Source of the DNA: Prostheceraeus crozeri
Taxonomy: Eukaryota; Platyhelminthes; Polycladida; Euryleptidae
DNA: 64,000 nucleotides
NCBI GenBank assembly: GCA_907163375.1
Contig: CAJQUW010010372.1
Span: 74,501-138,500, forward strand
Reading direction: 5' to 3'
In this document: piece by piece, positions 33,861 through 44,965 of the stretch
Position numbering within the stretch: position 1 is the stretch's first letter
Layout of the letters: each line of letters starts with the position of its first letter
Notes under the pieces: generated by a model
The model's database searches: none
Seen by the model: the letters and a program-made list of their open reading frames with translations, nothing else
Told to the model about the DNA's origin: nothing
Position numbers and translations under genes: made by a program

Positions 33861-33879
33861 CTGTCTATCTGTCTCTCTC

Positions 33880-34275
33880 TTCTCTATCTCTCTCAGAAGT
33901 TCTCTCGCCGGAATCTCCTTCCGCGTGACGACACCGCACCTCTGGTGGAAGCAGGACGCTACCGTTTGCGTGGAGAGGAGTCCAAGGCGATGGGCTCGTC
34001 AACAGTTGGGCCGAGAATGGCTTCTCTACCAAATTGACGTCTACGTTTCATACCATGACGCCTGATCACCTCTCATAGATTATGCCCTTGAGCAACCCCA
34101 ATTGCCACGTCCGCGAACAGTCCACACGATTGGCGGCCAGCTTTTTTCAGAGCAGACAAAGCAATTTTGGCAAGCGAACCGAGAATGCCACCACCTCGCG
34201 ATTCTACAAGCACTGAGAGGCCGCCGTTTGTATTTGACGGTTGTGAGTAGAATGCAGCTGTACTATTTATCATGC
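33880..34275 (-). pseudogene. Polinton minor-capsid-like region (fossil)
   Basis: A glycine-rich segment (GGGILGSLAKIALSALKKAG) resembles the start of the minor capsid protein found beside the major capsid gene in Polintons. Its position between capsid and integrase fits. Degraded. Confidence 0.5.
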
Positions 34276-34875
34276 AACAACAACAGTGGATGTCTTCGCT
34301 CAGTCAAGAACACCTTTGCTCATGCATGGAGATCGCGTTGACGTAGTCGGTTATTCATTGAGGTAGGGTAGCCCAGGCGTTTCATCAAGACCACCGCTCG
34401 CCGTTGCGCTGGAGTACGCGCTCCACCGTGAATGTCTCATTATCATCATCATGTAGATTTGCTGGATCTCATGCTGGTAGAAGCTGCCTTCAATCACCTC
34501 ACCATTGCAATCCTTCAGCCGATAGACAGTCGTGGGATGGTTCACGTTCACCTCCGCCACTGTAAACACCTAATCAGTCCAGTTAGCGATGTAGACTTAT
34601 GCGAACTCTCTCCACCTTAGAGATGCGCAAATATTCACCCACTTAGGACCTTGGGCAGTCGCTTCTACCGCACCTCATCCACATTCGAGGAGTAAATCTC
34701 CGCTAGGCGGCGCCCGCCCAGCATCCAGTGCTTTAAATGGGTGTAAGCGTGTAGCGTGTCATTAAGCACGTGCGTTCACAAATTGGTTGCTTCAGCGATA
34801 AAGTATCTCCTTCAGCGGCCGATTGAAGCGCTCCAACACGGTTGCCTTGCAGGTTCTCATGACACTGAACAGGTA

Positions 34876-36754
34876 GGGGAGATTGGGGACCTATGAGCAT
34901 AGGGGACCAAAGTGCATCTGCCAGTTCGACGTGATAAAGACCGAATTCGAACTTCTTCTTCTAGTTGAGTAATTCTCTGATCAAACATGACTTTCAACGG
35001 AAAAATCAAGATTTATCTCAAAATATTTTATTTGGTAGGTCTTGAAATACATTTAATGCAGTCGAAAGTAAATTTTTGAGTCTCCGTTGTTTATTTTTTC
35101 TAAATTTCATTCGTCAACATTGTGCCTAGAATAACAATAATTTCTAACATTTAAGGCATCTAGAATTGCTTCATAATTCGGGGATGGCATCTGTATACCC
35201 AGTTATTTGTCAATGTTGGTTTTTTGAAAATGAGTTGCTTTGGGGTCCAAAGTGCCCTCTGAAATGGGGACCAAAGTGCAATACATGATAAATTTCCTTT
35301 TTTCTTTTGCATTTTGCAAACCATGTATTCAGTGTCTCAACGTAATGAAATATGTGTAATTAAACCTTAAAAAATGTAATTTAAGCCATCGCATGCAGCC
35401 CTTGGACGTCTGCGTCTATGGTCCATTTAAGACGTTCTATGTGAGTGAGTGCAACAATCAAATGCTCACTCATCCATGAAAACCAATTGCTATTCATGAC
35501 GTTGCCTCACTAAGTTCAGCTTCATTTTACAAAGCTTTTACGCCCATGAATATCGTATCGGGCTTTCAAAAAGCCGGCATATTCCCAGTCAACTCAAACG
35601 CTTTCAGCTAAGGGGATTTCCTGCTATCCATTCCCTCCGATTGAGTGCTTGAACTTCGTAAATTGAACAACCTTCTACAAGCACATCTCCTGCTGATGAC
35701 GGTGCCCTGTTGACGACGAGGACTGATAATTATGTGAGCCAGTGTTACCTGAAATAATCAGACCTTATCCGACGAAGGCTCTGTCTGAAAAAGAAAATCA
35801 ACTGTTATCACCGATATGCCCCCGGAGAATGCTGCATCCAAAAGTAACGAAACCAATTCTGGAACCCAGGCCTCCTCAATTGAAAACACGGTTGAACTTG
35901 AACTGGAATGTGGCTAGCACATTCTGGTTGAGTACAAGACAAATGTTTTTAAAGCAACATTCCCGACTCCTGTCTGTTTTTATTATGTTACATAATGCAC
36001 TATTTGCATAATATATATTCAAAAATCGACTTTTCGCCAATTTTTGTTGGTAGATCGCTGGAGTGTTTACTTTTTTAAAAAATGATTCCTTCTTACCAAA
36101 TCCAATCTGTTAAACCATTACAACCATTTTTGTCCGTAAGGTCATTATTTTCAGAAGTCAAACACATCACATCTTTAAATTGATGAGAAGAAAGTGGGGT
36201 AGGCCTATAATAAAGATTTTATCCTAGGTCAAAATATTAATCTCATAGAGAGAAATGATTATCATTTTTGAACTCACCACATCCGAATTGACTATTAACA
36301 GTTAATTAATGTAATAAGGATGCGTCCAATAAGCAATTAGTAAAAATTGCTGTAAAAAATTAATTCATTTTTTGCCTATGATAGTTTTTATATCCACTTA
36401 CTAATTCACAAAAAATAAGTGAATACAGTAAAAATCATAGAAAAATGTGTTTTGGCGATATCTATTTTATAAAATGAAATTTCCGTGCGCAATCATGGTT
36501 TTTTTATTCAGTGCACTTTGGTCCCCATGCAGTGCACATTGGTCCCCGCTATAGGGGACCAATGTGCAGGGTCGTTACATGTTACAAAAACATGTCTTGT
36601 GCAAAAACTAGATATGCTAGAGTTACACTTCAAAAAATATTTTATTTGTGAAGATATCTTTCACATCTGTGTCAAATTTTGAGCTCTGATTTGCAATAAT
36701 TTCGTCAAAAAATGAGAATGAGTGAAAAAATGCACTTTGGTCCCCAGTCTCCCC
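34876..36754 (+). mobile_element. pogo-like (Tc1/mariner superfamily) DNA transposon with TA duplication
   Basis: Terminal inverted repeats GGGGAGATTGGGGACC (34876) and GGTCCCCAGTCTCCCC (ending 36754) match at 15 of 16 positions, and TA lies on each side (34874-34875 and 36755-36756), the target duplication of this superfamily. GGGGACCAAAGTGCA and its inverse recur inside both ends (about 34904, 35265, 36520, 36550). A decayed transposase C-terminus lies at about 35500-35900. It sits inside the Polinton integrase region. Confidence 0.85.
35500..35920 (+). pseudogene. pogo/Jerky-type DDE transposase C-terminus
   Basis: SASFYKAFTPMNIVSGFQKA followed by GIFPVNSNAF (about 35518-35610) is the conserved stretch after the catalytic domain of pogo/Tigger/Jerky transposases (F.KA.TP.NI..GF.K.GI.P.N...F). 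Then comes PEIIRPYPTKALSEKENQLL at about 35745. A stop follows NAFS, and the DDE core upstream is not recognisable, so the element cannot move itself. Confidence 0.65.
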
Positions 36755-36960
36755 TAAATGCTATGCTCTGCAAAAAAAGTGTGCGTACCCATCGATTCTC
36801 AAACTCTTAGCTACGATCAGTCTGCACCCGCTTCGAGATCCGGCATAGATGATCAGAAATCCATCGTCCACCTCCACTTAGCGTTTCATTTGCAGTGGAC
36901 GAGCCCATGATAGCGCGAAAAAAAGGTCAGTAATTGTCAAGATGAAAATGTAACGCTCCT

Positions 36961-37929
36961 TACATACCACACTCCTGTGATGGGATCAACGGATCCGTAT
37001 CGGTCAATGACAGTCCAGTATCCAGCTCAAAATTGTGTTTTTGTGAAGCTGTGATATTATTAAATTCAGAAACATTTTTCAGGTGGGTGTGGGATGTCAT
37101 CGAAAATTTTTCTAATTTAGAATCCCACCCGAAAATCGGGTTTGAGAATACCATCCCATAAGATAGAAGGGATTATGCTAAATCGAATGGTACCACTCCC
37201 TAGGCTACACGAGGCCGGAAACATTACGCAAAGCCGATTCATCCTGAATCCGGAACTTTAACTACTACTGAAATGGACAGGTTGTCAAATGTTGCTAGCT
37301 TTTGCAAATGACAAGCTCGAATTATATTCTCGACCCTTAATCAAACGGCCTCACCAGTGGGTTATTGAAAACGTAACGTTGACGATTATATTGAAGTGCG
37401 AACTGCGTATGCATGTTGAGTGTGGATTTGTGGCAGTATTATCTGCGTCAATTTGTGTTACATTATACGGAATATAGCTATTTTGTTGAAGCATCAATCC
37501 CGGAATTTTGACCCACCGTGACAATCCTGGGATTAGACCCCAATCCCGAAATTGGAACTTCGAACGGACTTCCTATCTATAATTTCTTCATTTAATTAGG
37601 TAAACCACAGTTTCCTACGCTAAGTGTCTCAGCCGATCAAGTGAATACATTTCGTGATCAATTAATGTTGAGCTTCCAATGAGAACGAACAAAAGATAAA
37701 AAATTTTTTTTGGGTTGTGTAGCCATCTGCGACTCGCACTATATGTTGATTGTGCAGAGGCTTTATACTGCCATCGGACCGTTATCTTCAGGTGCGCTGG
37801 ATGACATACTTTTGAATCCATCCATCAATAAGAAATGGTCTTGACAGCTTTCATGTTAAGAAAAACGTCGTTAGTAGGAAGAATAACAAAATAATGAAGA
37901 TGCATAAATATTGAGATGTCAAGGCTTAC
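36961..37929. other. No recognisable feature (FAN1 intron)
   Basis: Two short segments share CCCGAAAATCGG / CCCGAAATTGG-type wording (37130, 37545), but no element could be defined. Confidence 0.4.
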
Positions 37930-38064
37930 CTTCTCCATGTCTTAAACTTTGCAGAAGTAGCGAATTCCTTTTCAATTACACGACAGAAACTAAATGCCAA
38001 TTCAAAATTCTTTCTCTCTATTTCCAAAGACAAGTTGGATTCCAAATGCTGTAGATTTTCTAAA
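37930..38064 (-). CDS. FAN1: FAN1 exon: start of TPR-like region
   Basis: This 135-bp exon has the acceptor TATATCTTTCAG and the donor GTAAGCC. It starts with one base that completes the Asp codon begun in the upstream exon (GA+T) and ends with two bases (AG) completed as Arg downstream. It reads LENLQHLESNLSLEIERKNF and ELAFSFCRVIEKEF. Human FAN1 has, from memory, an equivalent helical segment (ANGNWEEAKELAQCAKRDW) at this place. Sequence similarity is weaker than in neighbouring exons, but the position, phase and helix pattern fit exactly. No defects. Confidence 0.85.
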
Positions 38065-39284
38065 CTGAAAGATATAAGAAGATATATATAAAGAAAAAGC
38101 ACATACAGATGAAAGTATGCACTTTGCAAAGGCGAATAGTCACAAGACATAACTACATGTAAATAATACGAGTAAGGGAACTACGAATCGGCAAATTTAG
38201 AGCTGAATCGAATAGGGTTGTGATTCGCGAATCGAATAAAATCATAGAGTTTGCATTGACCTACTGAAGCTAATTTTTATGTACAATTTGCGCATTATGT
38301 GCCAGCTACACTGTCAGCCACTAATATAACAAGCCTACCAAAAAAGACCTAATAATCCTATAAATTACATGACTATCGAAAGATACAGTGATACCTCGGA
38401 ACTCATAACGAGAGAAGTACTCAGGTTAGAGTGCGTTTCTTATTCTGAGACAATCAAAATCTACAACGCTTTATAACTTCAACCTGGTTCGAATGACATA
38501 TTGACGCTAGGTTATAAGTTATAGTGGGTGTTGATTTGACATGTCTTGGACTTCACATTTGATTTGTTTTTCCAAAGATGAAGATTGATGATAGGGACTA
38601 GGTCTGTAACATCCGGTTTATAGAAAAAAGGCCGAATCTCACCCGGGACTGGAATCGCAAACCCAGGAAAGCACAACTTTTCATTGAATAGAAATCAGTA
38701 AATTCTATCATTTCTATCGTAATTTTCAGACAATAGTTATAGAATTTTTACATAAAAGGGATTGATGCCAATAACTTCCCACGTCATCTAAAATTTTCAG
38801 GCACTCCCCAGCTAGCAAATGCTGAATAATTCTTTAACCTAGCTATCCTCAGCTCTAGTGAACGAATAGGCTAATCTTACAAAGTTAAATAAGAAAATAA
38901 TTTAAAACCAGTCAAATAAGAAACCGAACCCTCAGTTACAGACGCAACATTGATAGAATTAAATTGATATCTAAAAGCCGCAACATTGATATCTAAAAGC
39001 CGTCAAGGGCATGGCCCTTCCATTGGCATTGATGTTACATTATTCGAAGCCCTCACGTGACAGAGAAATTGTCAAATTCAACACTACATGAATGCTTGAT
39101 CAAATGGGCAGTATTAAAGGAAGTCTGATTCCGCTTCTACCAATAGACACAGAGGTAGAGGAACCAAAATACATTGAGGGATATGAGGATGCCATAGAGA
39201 CGGCACTTATTATCATATGATAAAACACTTGTAGCGTTCAGTTTCTTACCACAGATCCACTAATCCATGCTTACCACTCACTCA
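38065..39284. other. No recognisable feature (FAN1 intron)
   Basis: AT-rich, unassigned. A short direct repeat (CGCAACATTGATA then ATATCTAAAAGCCG) occurs near 38945-39000. Confidence 0.45.
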
Positions 39285-39700
39285 TCTCCTTTTTACGTCC
39301 TTGTGGTCCACGAAGATACTGGGTTGGACGGTTTCCGTTTGATGATTCTCCTCCACTTCTAGCGATCATGCACATAAACTTCTTGAGCACCAACACTTCT
39401 CAGATCCTCGTCTATCACATTGCACCAGGTCTTTCTTTGACGGCAAATTTGATCTCCGTGACTATCCTGACCCATTCTGCCTCGCTCTTTCTCCGTACGT
39501 GACCAAGTCAACGCAACCTCTGTCTTCTAATGGAATCCAAGATGTTCCCATCCCCTGTCGGACCTCTTCATTAGACCTCTCTGATATTCTCACTCCACAC
39601 ATCCAAGGTATCATGGGTATCTCCGCAGATTGCAACACCATTTCATGAGTAGAGAGCAGGGGCCAAGACCCACAACCGTAAATCATTGCTTGATGGACAC
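39285..39700 (-). pseudogene. LINE RT C-terminal fragment
   Basis: The minus strand reads AMIYGCGSWPLLSTHEMVLQ, VRISERSNEEVRQGMG and further on KKDLVQCDRRGS. The first two are the Y..E.W....E..L and ..R..NEE.R...G blocks at the end of RTE-like LINE proteins. About 130 codons remain with frame changes. Confidence 0.6.
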
Positions 39701-40008
39701 GTGCTGCATAAAAACTGGCCTTTAGCTAGCATGGATAGTAACTTGGATGTTAATAAGGCTTTTAGGATTACCATATCATCAATAGGTTGATCGGAATATA
39801 ACTTAATCTAAGTGAAACATTACACGCTATAGGTCCAAGTCTATCGAAATTAAGAAGTTACAAGTAAATTTGACTAAGGTATAAATCCGATGATCTTTTC
39901 AAAGTGATATCACAATAAAATGAACATGGCTTTTTGTGCACAACCTGAAGCAAGGGTTGCTTGCAACCGCCACTGGATACAATTCATTCAATAAATCTTA
40001 AAACTCAC

Positions 40009-40107
40009 TCAATGAGATCATCCCGTCCAGAGAATAATTCAGTTTGTCGATAAACTTCATACTGTGGATACTTGACTTCACCGATTTTTACTCTCAGCAT
40101 CTCAAAT
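40009..40107 (-). CDS. FAN1: FAN1 exon: SAP-to-TPR linker (RDDLI block)
   Basis: This 99-bp exon has the acceptor TATCTTCCACAG and the donor GTGAGT. One leading base completes a Leu codon and two trailing bases (GA) pass to the next exon. It reads FEMLRVKIGEVKYPQYEV then YRQTELFSGRDDLI. From memory, human FAN1 has [20 protein letters not shown] then FQDRDDLI: the same spacing, with the P.Y and RDDLI blocks kept. No defects. This exon clinches the FAN1 assignment. Confidence 0.93.
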
Positions 40108-40954
40108 CTGTGGAAGATAACAGCGCTTTTCTTCAGATAGCGATAACGTCAGTATTCTCCAAAATGCTCGAGACATTTCCAATTTCATGTGAGGGAGAAG
40201 GTTGACGTGTCCATTGTCCTAACCTGCTGGGAACATTTCCGATTTCATGTGAGGGAGAAGGTGGACTCTGCGCATTTTCTGTTCTTTAATCGATGTAAAT
40301 AAGTTACTTTGACTGAAAATGTGACTTCTCGTTGATCACTAATGACACTATGAATAACCTTACCAGATTCATCATGATCAATAATTATTACAATTAGTTA
40401 GTCATCATCACATGCTGTAAATAAACCTAAGTAGGACTAATCTTACAATACGTCTGAAAAGGATCATTAAAATATTTTCAAAAAGCAATAGCAGTAAATA
40501 GCGCAAAACGAAGTTGCCGACCGCACACTTCTCTTGATATCTTCTGATAGAGCATGAGTTGGGAAAATAACACGATACCAGATCTTGCACTTCGCAGACC
40601 ACGTTTTAATTTCTATACACTGTGTACGTGTGCTTAATTATTTTTTTAACAATTACATGGATTTGAAGTAATTTATCTTAACATTCATGCTGAATTCCGA
40701 ATCTACGACCTTCTACCAGAGTTAAGAAGATGTCAAAAAGTCAACAATTTTTATGAATCAGACTGCGTACGACCTGATATGGCTAAGTTGGGAGATAGCA
40801 GTCCAAATCCACCCCCGCCCCGGCTTCCCCTGGAATGTGGCCAGGCGATAGATCTACGGATACATACGACTACTGTATGTAAAAGTTATTCGATACGGGT
40901 AAGCATGATGTCGGAGGTTCATTCAAAAGCATATGTCTAAATGTCAGTACTCAC
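40108..40954. other. FAN1 intron without recognisable elements
   Basis: An 847-bp intron bounded by GTGAGT and CCACAG on the minus strand. One 26-bp direct repeat, AACATTTCCGATTTCATGTG-type, occurs at about 40168 and 40228. Nothing else. Confidence 0.6.
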
Positions 40955-41092
40955 AACTCTCTTTGTCCAAATTGGCCAGTATCATTTTCATCCATAGCTG
41001 AACTTGTCATTGTATAAAGCATGAGAATTCTGTTAAAGAACGACCGTCTTTTTGCTTCAACTCGGAAACATTTACCGATCTTTTGCCGGACA
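40955..41092 (-). CDS. FAN1: FAN1 exon: end of SAP region
   Basis: This 138-bp exon has the acceptor GATTACTTTTCAG and the donor GTGAGTAC. It reads VRQKIGKCFRVEAKRR, SFFNRILMLYTMTSSAMDEN and DTGQFGQREL. Human FAN1 from memory has [41 protein letters not shown] here: the FxRIL, T.S.MDE and GQ..L positions align. The leading T completes an Arg codon with the exon 22.5 kb upstream (CG+T). No defects. Confidence 0.92.
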
Positions 41093-42289
41093 CTGAAAAG
41101 TAATCAAACAAACTGGGACAAGAACAGAGGCTGCCATTACGGCATGTGCATTCGCTTCATATGCTCGTACACACTTTTAAACTTTTATGACTGCGATAAT
41201 TAATAATACTAATAAACCAATCCTGTAAGTACCCTAACTTAATCATCCTTGGAAATAAAGTACAATCAGCTACAGGTACTTGGTAAATATCGTAGGTCTA
41301 TCCATGTCTTTTTATCATTTGATGTACTTGTATCACTTGTACGAAGCTTTTCTGTTCAATGTTAAGTAATAATGGACAAAATGTCACGTTTATGAAGCTG
41401 AACATTTCACTATTCGGCAGCATTCCTCGTCATGTAAAGGCAACGATGTAACGATAAGCGCGATTTAAAAGCAAAATGCTTGCTGTATGCTCTATAGCTC
41501 AATTTTGCAGTGCGAAGAGTCGGCAGGTAATGCTTGGATACGAGCACTTGGACGGGACTCGTTACAAACGTTCCGACGTTGCGCTAATAATATTATCCGT
41601 CCACGCCAGAAAATATGAAGCTTTTACAGGACGCCTTTCAGTGGGCTGGTCTCCTCGACGTACCGGGTATTGATTCCGTCATTTCCTAGCTAAATTTTTA
41701 ACCAGCGATCAGTGTTGCTCAGTTGTGGCCGATGTTGGTGCTCTGGCCAATCGGCCCTTATGCCACGTCCACGACTTACAGTGGCAGCTGTTCGCTTTGC
41801 ACCATCCTTTGCAACTGCAGTCAATTCAGTTCGCTAAACGTGTCAATTTAACATATTCTACTCTCTCCACTAAAAACACTAGGTCGCGTTGAAGTTCTGT
41901 TCTACACAGACTATACATCGGTGGTGCTCGCTATACTAAGCGGTTGTCCTCTGGATAGGACGCGCTGTTCGACCGCACACTGCAATGCTTATATCGACTC
42001 TAGTTTTACTGGTTCATGTCAACTTCCAGAGGATGCCAAAGACACTGCAGCATCCGCGGCAATAAAGCAACAGATGCTATCACCGCCGATGGAACCTCCA
42101 GACACCGTGTCCATCTCCAACAATGCCGCCAAAGCTGCTATTTGTCGTGAGACCGGGGGAAAGCTCGAGTTGATACGCGCAACCGGTCTGGCATGCTTTA
42201 CATCCTCTGAGTTATAAAGCGCTTCTCGCTGATAAAGGGTCGGTGCCCGAAACGTACTCGACAAAAATTTCTTGTACAGATGTTGTTTT
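41093..42289. other. No recognisable feature (FAN1 intron)
   Basis: Open frames at 41476-41673 and 41921-42217 on the plus strand match no family I know. The second is rich in Ala and Ser (KDTAASAAIKQQMLSPPMEP) and may be chance. Confidence 0.4.
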
Positions 42290-43810
42290 TAACCTTCGCT
42301 TAACTGAAGGGAGAGCATATATTTTAACCTGTATACAACCAATGGATGGATGCCAAGCCGTCTCCTGATATCCTCAGTAGGAACCCAATCAGCTAGTCGT
42401 CTAGAACAGATCCACCTGATCATCGCATTGTCGCAGCGGCTGAAGCGATTGAGGTCCTACATAGTGATTGGCCACGTCTCACTGGCATAAATCATCACAC
42501 TTCGCAAATACATGTTGAAAACATATGTCTCGACTTCGGAAGTAAATGCTGCTGTTCATAAGAATGGGAGGGAGCTCTGGAAAATTTGTCCATGCACATA
42601 TAATTCTCGTCGTCACAGCGTCACTGCAACAACCCGCTTGACGAAGCATGTCTCAGAATTAACAAAGCTGTGGAGTAAGTTCATACTGATTCTGGCCAAT
42701 ATGAACATGGATAGTTGTTTCTTTCGGGGGAGGGACATCCCCGCAGCATTTTCTATATTTGAAGTTGGGATCAGCTCTTAATGCTCACGCAATCCATGAG
42801 CATTTGTGATGGATCCATCTCTTGCAGCCGACAAAGAAGAGTTTTCCCCACGCCCCGTCTGCATACGCCACACGGAAATCTGCCAATGTCCTTTGGTGTT
42901 CTATCATCCTGGTATTTGCAGTGCATGACCTTGATCGTGTTGAGGTTAACTCGTAGACCATATGACCTAAGACCATCTTTGCAGACGGTGTATCGTTGCT
43001 CTGGGCTCTCCACTGAATCTATCGAAATAGCTAAATCATCTGTATACAAGAGCTCATGCGGACAACCTGCTCGAAATTCACGAGAAAGGGCTTCCATGAC
43101 AATCATAAAAATAAGGGGGCTCAAAACTGATCCTTGATGTGCGCCTACTGAAATCTCGAATTCAGAACTGAGACTATCCCTTATTCGAACTTTTGATATT
43201 GTGCGTCGGTACATGGCCTGAACAGTCCGAATGATCCATTCCTCAACACCAACTACCCGCATTGCACACCACAACACCTCTCTCGACACCCGATCAAACG
43301 CTTTCTCCAAGTCCACAAAGATAAAATACAGCTCCTTTCGCTTTCAATTAACTTTTCCTGTAGCTGTCTCAGAATGAAAATTGCATCAGTTGCCGCTCGT
43401 CACCGCATGAAGCCGAACTGCATTGAGTCAATTGGCACCTGTTGTCTGATGAATGGCTCAAGTATTCTTTCCAGAACTTTCAGGACTTGACCTGCAACTT
43501 AAAGCCTTTGTAGTTACCTCTTTCAAGAGCATCGCATTTACCTTTGTAGCAGTTAATGATGAACGACAGAGTGCAAACTTCAGGTATTTGTCACTCTCGG
43601 ATTCGGGCATTTGATAGCTTGGCTACCAAATGGACCTCAACGTCTACTCCAGTGCGAATCATTTCTACTAACACACCCGATGGGCCAGCTGCTTTCCTGT
43701 CCTTCAAGATGCACTTTTGATGCACTTTTCGCCAATAACATCTTCATTTTCTTCCTTTGTCTTGCGGGCAAGCTTAAACAGTTGGTTCAATTGCTTACTA
43801 AATAAATAAA
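42290..43810 (-). pseudogene. LINE RT with PHD-like finger (second copy)
   Basis: Minus strand in order: GERGNYKGFKLQVKS-type block (about 43510), PIDSMQFGFMR (about 43430), MDLEKAFDRVSREVLWCAMR (43316), SVGAHQGSVLSPLIFMIVME, ELLYTDDLAISID (catalytic YTDD, about 43040), SYGLRVNLNTIKVMHC, FPCGVCRRGVGK with the finger's second half RWIHHKC in another frame (about 42880-42800), then VMIYASETWPITM and IRRRLGIHPLVVYRL (about 42480-42320). Same clade as 21950-23330 and better preserved: 43316-42771 is one open frame of 181 codons. Confidence 0.75.
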
Positions 43811-43984
43811 TGAAGAAGAAATTCGACCGGACATCGAATATTATAATTTAATCAGTTTAACGGGAGTAATGAAGCATAATGCATACAATTTATGTTGTAG
43901 GGCAACAGTTGATTACTGTCCTTATTTTTGAAAGCGGCCCTGACTTGTCATTTTCAGCTTCGTAGTTGGAAGCAGTCAGAAGTA

Positions 43985-44235
43985 TTTTCTGATGTCATCA
44001 TTTTTGTTCATATATACATGTACAGTATTCATAAAGATTGCAGAGTGCCAGTTCGCCTGGGCATTGAATAGAAAGATGTCCTCAGACTTGAACAAATTAA
44101 GCAGAACAATTCCTTGGCAGTCGTAGACACTGAGTATCGCCCTACAAAGGCGAATGTCCCAAACTAGCTTGAAATATCTAGAATGGCTGAGCAAGCTGAA
44201 GGACTGCACAACAGGCTGCTCTGCATTTATTTATC
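43985..44235 (-). repeat. LINE-derived 3' repeat, inverted partner of 58790-59060
   Basis: On the minus strand AAATGCAGAGCAGCCTGTTG, TGCAGTCCTTCAGCTTGCTC and AAGTCTGAGGACATCTTTCT match the plus strand at 58815-59015. The 58.8-kb copy has about 45 extra bases in the middle. The minus strand frame (QSFSLLSHSRYFKLVWDIRL) looks like the C-terminal end of a LINE protein. Confidence 0.75.
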
Positions 44236-44965
44236 CTGGTTTTGCCGTGCGGCTGATAATAATCTTTCCTCTATATGCCAATTTTGACTCCAAATTAATA
44301 CTAAAACTCAGAAACATGCTCAATTACTTGTAGAAGAAATTTGATCACGTAACCGATAATTAAAGTGGCATAAATTGGCCAATTTTGATTTTTCACCTTT
44401 TTCAATACATAATGTCAATATTATGTAAGTAGTATCGAGAAGTAGCATTTATAGTACAATAGTACTTGAAAACGTTAAGTTGGTGTGCGATAAGACATTA
44501 TTCCCTTTGGCAGATATTATATATCAAACTTTGAAATATTGCAATAGAGCAAAATATGACTTTCGAAGTTCGAGTTGATATGGATGCAGACCATTTAAAT
44601 AAATCTAGTAGACCCTGATGGATCACCTGGTCACATCCGTTCTAGCTTATAGGAGAAAAGAGATGTAAGGACATCATGTATTATAGGGATGCAAGAAATC
44701 AACTTGTATTGACAGAATAGGATTGCTTGTATGGCGATGACACTCGAAGTTGCTGGCGCGTATTCGTTTAGAGTGCTCATAATGACTTGGCTGATTTCTC
44801 CATCCAGAAAATATCACCGACGCGGAGTTTAAGATTCAAGAGATCCCGAGAATCTTCCAGTTGAACTTGAGATATCAATGTCGCGATTTTCGATGTACTT
44901 GATGGCGCTACAATATCAAACAGGCCTACAAAGCTGCCAAACAAGTATTCCACAACTGATCCTCA
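44236..44965. other. No recognisable feature (FAN1 intron)
   Basis: Unassigned. The minus strand near 44820-44900 reads SSTSKIATLISQVQLEDSRD in an open frame of about 50 codons without a family match. Confidence 0.4.

Larger units (their letters stand above)
32940..36960 (-). mobile_element. Polinton (Maverick) fossil with capsid genes and integrase
   Basis: Classical Polinton parts in order along the strand: major capsid region about 32940-33860, minor-capsid-like region about 33880-34275 and retrovirus-type integrase about 34350-36960. The integrase region is split by a pogo transposon (34876-36754). Terminal repeats, polymerase and ATPase of this copy were not found. It is heavily broken (I would guess well over ten breaks) and old: it decayed extensively and was then invaded by a transposon that has itself decayed. 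Confidence 0.65.
34350..36960 (-). pseudogene. Polinton integrase region (fossil), split by a pogo element
   Basis: The C-terminal part near 34500 has VYRLKDCNGEVIEGSFYQHE, close to the YKL.D..GE.I.G.FYE.EL motif at the end of Polinton integrases, and VLERFNRPLKE near 34830 resembles the core-domain helix with the catalytic Glu. More core-like sequence continues at 36760-36900 beyond the pogo insertion. Degraded. Confidence 0.65.

Noticed and set aside
41921-42217. Novel Ala/Ser-rich protein gene.
   Set aside because: No start context, splice signals or homology; intronic position and length are consistent with chance.
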